From: Streptococcus zalophi
Lineage (GTDB): Bacteria; Bacillota; Bacilli; Lactobacillales; Streptococcaceae
Length of the DNA stretch: 64,000 nt
Direction of reading: 5' to 3'
Assembly: GCF_016481285.1 (NCBI RefSeq)
Contig: NZ_JAENBP010000007.1
Coordinates: forward strand, 18,500 to 82,499
The notes beneath the pieces are model-generated. The model was not told where the DNA came from, made no database searches, and saw nothing but the letters and a program-made list of their open reading frames with translations. This document shows, in pieces, positions 60,411 through 64,000 of the stretch. Numbering within the stretch: the first letter of the stretch is position 1; the number at the start of each line of letters is the position of its first letter. Made by a program: the position numbers and the translations under genes.

Positions 60411-60440
60411 TTGCATAGAAACCCTTCTTTTTGTTATAAT
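60411..60440 (+). promoter_or_regulatory. tyrS promoter
   Basis: -35 TTGCAT (60411-60416), 18-nt spacer, -10 TATAAT (60435-60440). The leader is only about 30 bases, so there is no room for a T-box riboswitch. Confidence 0.7.
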
Positions 60441-60475
60441 GACCAGTAAGATTATAAATAATGGAGAGTAAGATA

Positions 60476-61732
60476 ATGACTATTTTCAAAGAATTAAAAG
60501 AACGTGGTTTGATTTTTCAAACAACTGATGAAGAAGCCTTAGAAAAACAACTAGCTGAAGGACCCCTTGCTCTTTATTCTGGTTATGACCCAACAGCCGA
60601 TAGCCTTCATTTAGGGCACTTGGTTCCCATTATCGTGATTCGTCATTTGCAATTAGCAGGCCATAAACCTTATGCCTTGGTTGGTGGTGCGACTGGATTG
60701 ATTGGTGATCCATCATTTAAAGATAGTGAAAGAAGCCTTCAAACCAAAGAAACCGTAGAAAATTGGAGTCAGAGTATTCAAAAACAGCTAGCTCGCTTTC
60801 TAGATTTTGAACATGGTGACAATAAAGCTGAAATGGTCAATAACTATGACTGGTTCCAATCTATCAGTTTTATTGATTTTCTTAGAGATATTGGAAAATA
60901 CTTCACCGTCAACTACATGATGAGTAAAGAATCCGTTAAAAAACGCATTGAAACAGGGATTTCTTATACCGAATTTGCCTACCAAATCATGCAGGGCTAT
61001 GACTTCTACGAACTGAATCGTACTCACAATGTCACTCTACAAGTTGGAGGGAGTGACCAATGGGGCAACATGACTGCTGGAACAGAACTTTTGAGACGGA
61101 AAGCCAACAAACAAGGTCACGTCATTACTGTTCCTTTAATTACCGATTCTTCAGGTAAAAAATTGGGTAAGTCAGAAGGCAATGCTATCTGGCTTGATGC
61201 CAACAAAACGTCACCATACGAAATGTACCAATACTTTGTCAATACAATGGATGATGACGCTGTTCGTTTCCTTAAAATCTTTACTTTCTTATCTCTTGAA
61301 GAAATTGAAGAGATTAGAGTAGCATTTGAACAAGAACCACACAAACGTTTAGCTCAAAAAATCTTAGCTAAGGAAGTAGTAACTCTTGTTCATGGTAAAG
61401 AAGCTTTTGACAAAGCTATTAATATTACCGAACAACTCTTTGCAGGGAACATTAAGAACCTATCAGCTAACGAGTTAAAACAAGGTCTAAATAACGTACC
61501 AAACTATCACGTGACAAAAGAAGACAACCTAAACATTGTCGATTTACTCGTGACAGCTAATGTTGTGACCTCAAAACGTCAAGCACGTGAAGACGTTACT
61601 AATGGTGCCATTTATATCAATGGTGACAGAGTACAAGACGTCAATTACATTCTTTCAGATGTAGATAAAATTGATGGTGAGCTAACAGTTATTAGACGCG
61701 GTAAGAAAAAATACTTCGTTCTAACCTACTAA
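60476..61732 (+). CDS. tyrS: Tyrosyl-tRNA synthetase
   Basis: 418 residues from [20 protein letters not shown], with GGAGAG nine bases upstream. Class I signatures: HIGH as HLGHL in [16 protein letters not shown], tyrosine pocket [12 protein letters not shown], and KMSKS as [13 protein letters not shown]. The C-terminal S4-like RNA-binding domain ends [19 protein letters not shown] ([14 protein letters not shown]). It charges tRNA-Tyr. The short leader means regulation is not by a T-box here, unlike in many Firmicutes. Confidence 0.96.
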   Translation: MTIFKELKERGLIFQTTDEEALEKQLAEGPLALYSGYDPTADSLHLGHLVPIIVIRHLQLAGHKPYALVGGATGLIGDPSFKDSERSLQTKETVENWSQSIQKQLARFLDFEHGDNKAEMVNNYDWFQSISFIDFLRDIGKYFTVNYMMSKESVKKRIETGISYTEFAYQIMQGYDFYELNRTHNVTLQVGGSDQWGNMTAGTELLRRKANKQGHVITVPLITDSSGKKLGKSEGNAIWLDANKTSPYEMYQYFVNTMDDDAVRFLKIFTFLSLEEIEEIRVAFEQEPHKRLAQKILAKEVVTLVHGKEAFDKAINITEQLFAGNIKNLSANELKQGLNNVPNYHVTKEDNLNIVDLLVTANVVTSKRQAREDVTNGAIYINGDRVQDVNYILSDVDKIDGELTVIRRGKKKYFVLTY

Positions 61733-61742
61733 AACAAAATAA

Positions 61743-61782
61743 GAAAACCAGCTTAAGGTTAAAGCCTTAAACTGGTTTTTAT
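61743..61782. terminator. Bidirectional terminator between tyrS and adcB
   Basis: AAAACCAGCTTAAGG / CCTTAAACTGGTTTT with a short loop and one mismatch, flanked by A- and T-rich runs. Confidence 0.8.
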
Positions 61783-61787
61783 TTTCA

Positions 61788-62606
61788 TTATTTTCTTATA
61801 AGTTTAGCAATGACTCTAATAATACTAACCACTAAAAACATGATGATAAAGATAATGGTAATGGTTGCACTCGCTGGAGTTTTAGCCCAAAATGAAATAA
61901 AAATACCAAGTACCATACCAAAGAAACCAATTAAAATCCCGTAAGTAATGACTGCTTTAAAACTCTTACCAATTCTCATAGCAATACTAGCTGGTAAAAC
62001 CATAATCGTTGAAACTAAGAGGGCTCCAGCAGCTGGAATCATAAGAGAAATAGCCACACCTGTAACCAAATTAAAACAAATTGACATTAATCTAACAGGT
62101 AAACCATCAACAAAAGCTGTCTCTTCATTAAACGTCAAAATATACATTGGTCTAATAAATAAGATGGTTAACATTAAAACTACTAAAGCAATGGTAAATA
62201 ATGCAACAACTTGTTCTGCCGTAATCGTTATGATAGAACCAAACAAATATTGTTCCAAACCAACACCATTAGAATTATTAGCTTTACTAATAATAATCAG
62301 TGAAATAGCTAAACCAAAAGACATCAAAATAGCTGTAGAGATTTCCATGTAATGGCGATAAACAGTCCGCAAATATTCTAAAACAATGGCTGCCAAACTA
62401 ACCACTAAAATAGTTGTCCAGGTTGGTGAAATACCAATGAATACACCTAAGGCAACACCTGCCAAAGAAACATGGCTTAGTGTATCACTCATCAAACTTT
62501 GACGACGAAGAATTAAAAAAATACCCAAAATAGGTGAAAAAATACTGATGGCGATAACAGCAAGAAAGGCTCTTTGCATAAAGTCATAGGATAATATCTC
62601 AAGCAT
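61788..62606 (-). CDS. adcB: Zinc ABC transporter permease AdcB
   Basis: 272 residues of the ZnuB/ABC-3 family, with about eight membrane helices. It opens with [42 protein letters not shown], the most conserved part, and continues with [25 protein letters not shown], the permease loop. It overlaps adcC by eight bases. The substrate-binding lipoprotein AdcA is not in this window, as in other pyogenic streptococci where it lies elsewhere. Confidence 0.93.
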   Translation of the reverse strand: MLEILSYDFMQRAFLAVIAISIFSPILGIFLILRRQSLMSDTLSHVSLAGVALGVFIGISPTWTTILVVSLAAIVLEYLRTVYRHYMEISTAILMSFGLAISLIIISKANNSNGVGLEQYLFGSIITITAEQVVALFTIALVVLMLTILFIRPMYILTFNEETAFVDGLPVRLMSICFNLVTGVAISLMIPAAGALLVSTIMVLPASIAMRIGKSFKAVITYGILIGFFGMVLGIFISFWAKTPASATITIIFIIMFLVVSIIRVIAKLIRK

Positions 62607-63306
62607 TTTGTTCTACCCCCTGATTATCACTATGAACGTTAAAACAACGCCAAGGTAAATTTTGATTTCTCACGAGATGAATATTTCTATCCGAATACTT
62701 TCTAACTTCTTCAGGATCATGCGTAATCATCAACACCGCTTTACCGTGTTGATGCGAGCTATGGTGCATCAGCTCATAAAAAGTTTCAACTGTACCTATA
62801 TCCATTCCCGTAGTTGGTTCGTCTAAAATAAAAATATCTGGATCACTAGCAAACATTCTAGCAATCACTGCTCTTTGTTTTTGACCACCACTCAAACTAC
62901 CTATAGCTTTGTGACGATTTTCCCACATGCCAACTGACTCTAAACTGACTTTAATATGTTCTTCATCATGAGCATTAAGTCTTCTAAACCAACCCTCCCT
63001 AGGGTAGCGACCTGATTTGACAAATTCATAAACAGTACTTGGAAAACCAGCATTAAAACTCGCAATTTGTTGAGGTAAATAGGCAATTCTCAGTTTTTTG
63101 CCATCTTTATTAACTTTAGAAAGCTCAACTGTACCAATTTTTGGTTTTAAAATACCTAAGGTAGCCTTAATCAATGTTGATTTGGCAGCACCATTTTCAC
63201 CAGTTAAGGTAACAAATTCCCCACTATCTAAATGATAATTAATATCCTCCAAAACTGGCTCAGCATCATATTGAAAAGCCAAATTCTTAACTGTAATATA
63301 TCTCAT
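62599..63306 (-). CDS. adcC: Zinc ABC transporter ATP-binding protein AdcC
   Basis: 235 residues. Walker A is [18 protein letters not shown] (an AA in place of the common SG before Lys-Ser), signature [18 protein letters not shown], Walker [14 protein letters not shown], and the H-loop MITHDPEEV. It powers AdcB. Its start overlaps the adcR stop in an ATGA arrangement. Confidence 0.94.
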   Translation of the reverse strand: MRYITVKNLAFQYDAEPVLEDINYHLDSGEFVTLTGENGAAKSTLIKATLGILKPKIGTVELSKVNKDGKKLRIAYLPQQIASFNAGFPSTVYEFVKSGRYPREGWFRRLNAHDEEHIKVSLESVGMWENRHKAIGSLSGGQKQRAVIARMFASDPDIFILDEPTTGMDIGTVETFYELMHHSSHQHGKAVLMITHDPEEVRKYSDRNIHLVRNQNLPWRCFNVHSDNQGVEQNA

Positions 63307-63752
63307 TTTTCTCTTTCTAATGTGTCAGACAACTGATCTAAAAATTTTTCAATCACCAGTTGTTCATCTGCTGAAAATTCCTCTAACAAATGGTCATAAA
63401 AAGATAACGTCTTGTTATGGTGAAGCTGATGTTCAACTGCAATAGGTTTAGCCAACTCAGTTAACTCAAAATAGGTAATTCTTGCATCTTCTTTATTTTT
63501 TGAAGAAGCTAACATCCCTTGTTTTACCAAACCTTTAATAGCCTTAGTTACTGCAGCTTGACTAATCTTTAATCTAATGGCTAAATCAGAATTTGTCAAT
63601 TGTTCATCTGCTAAAAGCATTAAAATATGCTCTTGTGTATTGGTTAATTTAATATCACTTTGACAAGATCCAAGTAATAACTCATGTTGATTCTCTGAAA
63701 ATAATAAAATTTTATTAATCGCTTTATCAATACTCTGTGATAAATGTTTCAT
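63303..63752 (-). CDS. adcR: Zinc-responsive MarR family repressor AdcR
   Basis: 149 residues from [20 protein letters not shown]. The winged helix includes [26 protein letters not shown] and [12 protein letters not shown]. Zinc ligands typical of AdcR are seen in [11 protein letters not shown] and the histidine-rich [18 protein letters not shown]. It represses zinc uptake genes when zinc is bound. AAGGAG lies six bases before the ATG at 63752, which sets the start; a TTAACCAGTTAA operator lies upstream. Confidence 0.94.
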   Translation of the reverse strand: MKHLSQSIDKAINKILLFSENQHELLLGSCQSDIKLTNTQEHILMLLADEQLTNSDLAIRLKISQAAVTKAIKGLVKQGMLASSKNKEDARITYFELTELAKPIAVEHQLHHNKTLSFYDHLLEEFSADEQLVIEKFLDQLSDTLEREK

Positions 63753-63769
63753 AGAATTCTCCTTTATGC

Positions 63770-63825
63770 TTAACCAGTTAATTTCATTGCTAACTAATAA
63801 TATCACAAAAAGATTGAAGAATCAA
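63770..63825 (-). promoter_or_regulatory. adcRCB promoter with AdcR operator
   Basis: On the minus strand: -35 TTGATT (63820-63825), 17-nt spacer, -10 TATTAT (63797-63802). The palindrome at 63770-63781 reads TTAACCAGTTAA (plus strand), a perfect AdcR box TTAACYRGTTAA, about 15-27 bases past the -10, so AdcR should block transcription of its own operon. Confidence 0.85.
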
Positions 63826-63844
63826 CCGAGCTAGAAACAAAGAC

Positions 63845-63872
63845 AATAAAAAAACTAGCTCACGCTAGTTGA
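63845..63872 (-). terminator. Terminator of the rRNA/tRNA-Asn operon
   Basis: AACTAGC / GCTAGTT with a four-base loop, followed by seven Ts on the minus strand, right after the tRNA. Confidence 0.82.
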
Positions 63873-63876
63873 GATA

Positions 63877-63950
63877 CTCCGGCAGTAGGACTCGAACCTA
63901 CGACATCATGATTAACAGTCATGCGCTACTACCAACTGAGCTATGCCGGA
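63877..63950 (-). tRNA. tRNA-Asn (anticodon GTT)
   Basis: A 74-nt cloverleaf on the minus strand: acceptor stem TCCGGCA / TGCCGGA, discriminator G, D-arm with AGCTCAGTTGGTAG, anticodon loop CTGTTAA, and T-arm GTTCGAGTCC. No CCA is encoded. It lies five bases after the 5S rRNA. Confidence 0.96.
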
Positions 63951-63955
63951 TACTA

Positions 63956-64000
63956 GCTAAGCAACTACCCTATCTCACAGGGGGCAACCCCCAACTACTT
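63956..64000 (-). rRNA. rrf: 5S ribosomal RNA, 3' end (rest outside window)
   Basis: On the minus strand the last 45 bases read AAGTAGTTGGGGGTTGCCCC, then CTGTGAGATAGGGTAG and TTGCTTAGC, matching the 3' part of streptococcal 5S rRNA. The operon must continue past the window edge. Confidence 0.92.

Noticed and set aside
60441..60475. T-box riboswitch upstream of tyrS
   Set aside because: The promoter lies only about 30 bases before the start codon, with no room for a T-box, and no T-box sequence is visible.
62689..62696. Competence box TCCGAATA on the plus strand
   Set aside because: It lies inside adcC in antisense direction with no downstream gene to drive; such 8-mers are expected by chance.

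Overview
The window is a chromosomal segment of a low-GC Firmicute, most likely a Streptococcus close to the pyogenic group. The evidence is a SigX-type competence signature (TNCGAATA boxes before ssbB and the comG/comY pilus operon), adcRCB with a TTAACCAGTTAA operator, CodY with its own box, streptococcal-style PBP1b and PBP2A, and a 5S-tRNA-Asn rRNA operon end. I cannot fix the species from the sequence alone. Nearly all genes lie on the minus strand, and the right end is the 3' end of an rRNA operon.

Layout, left to right. 1-4.6 kb: the start of codY, an alanine aminotransferase, a universal stress protein, a HAD-MazG fusion protein and asparaginase. 4.6-13.4 kb: recG, alr-acpS, a DAHP synthase, secA, a small unknown gene and manA. 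13.5-19.4 kb: nusB, an Asp23-like gene, efp, a dCMP deaminase, an Xaa-Pro peptidase and uvrA. 19.5-27.2 kb: corA, a DUF1129 gene, nusG, secE, rpmG, pbp2A, an RluA-family pseudouridine synthase and a TcaA-like membrane protein. 27.5-32.5 kb: groESL under CIRCE, ssbB, a YtpR-like tRNA-binding protein, a thioredoxin-like protein, a small membrane protein and pepA. 32.5-33.9 kb: a CPBP protease and a membrane protein with an XRE regulator.

33.95-43.5 kb is an accessory island holding a type I restriction-modification system on the minus strand. Transcription runs hsdR, an NdpA-like nucleoid-associated protein, a four-helix membrane protein, a RelBE-type toxin-antitoxin pair, hsdS and hsdM. Between the membrane protein and the antitoxin lies an unusual array of about 28 units of 10-12 bp, organised into 45-bp superunits, directly downstream of a near-consensus promoter with a palindromic operator and an orphan Shine-Dalgarno sequence. 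The two cargo genes and the array are much more AT-rich than hsdR and hsdM. This is the best candidate for an undescribed system.

43.8-64 kb returns to core genes: ackA, a YtxK-like methyltransferase, comGG to comGA (transformation pilus), a DUF1033 gene, rpoC, rpoB, pbp1b, tyrS (plus strand), adcB-adcC-adcR (zinc uptake), tRNA-Asn and the end of 5S rRNA.

No insertion sequences, CRISPR arrays, prophage genes or riboswitches were seen. Function calls rest on motif recognition and remembered family features; no database search was possible.
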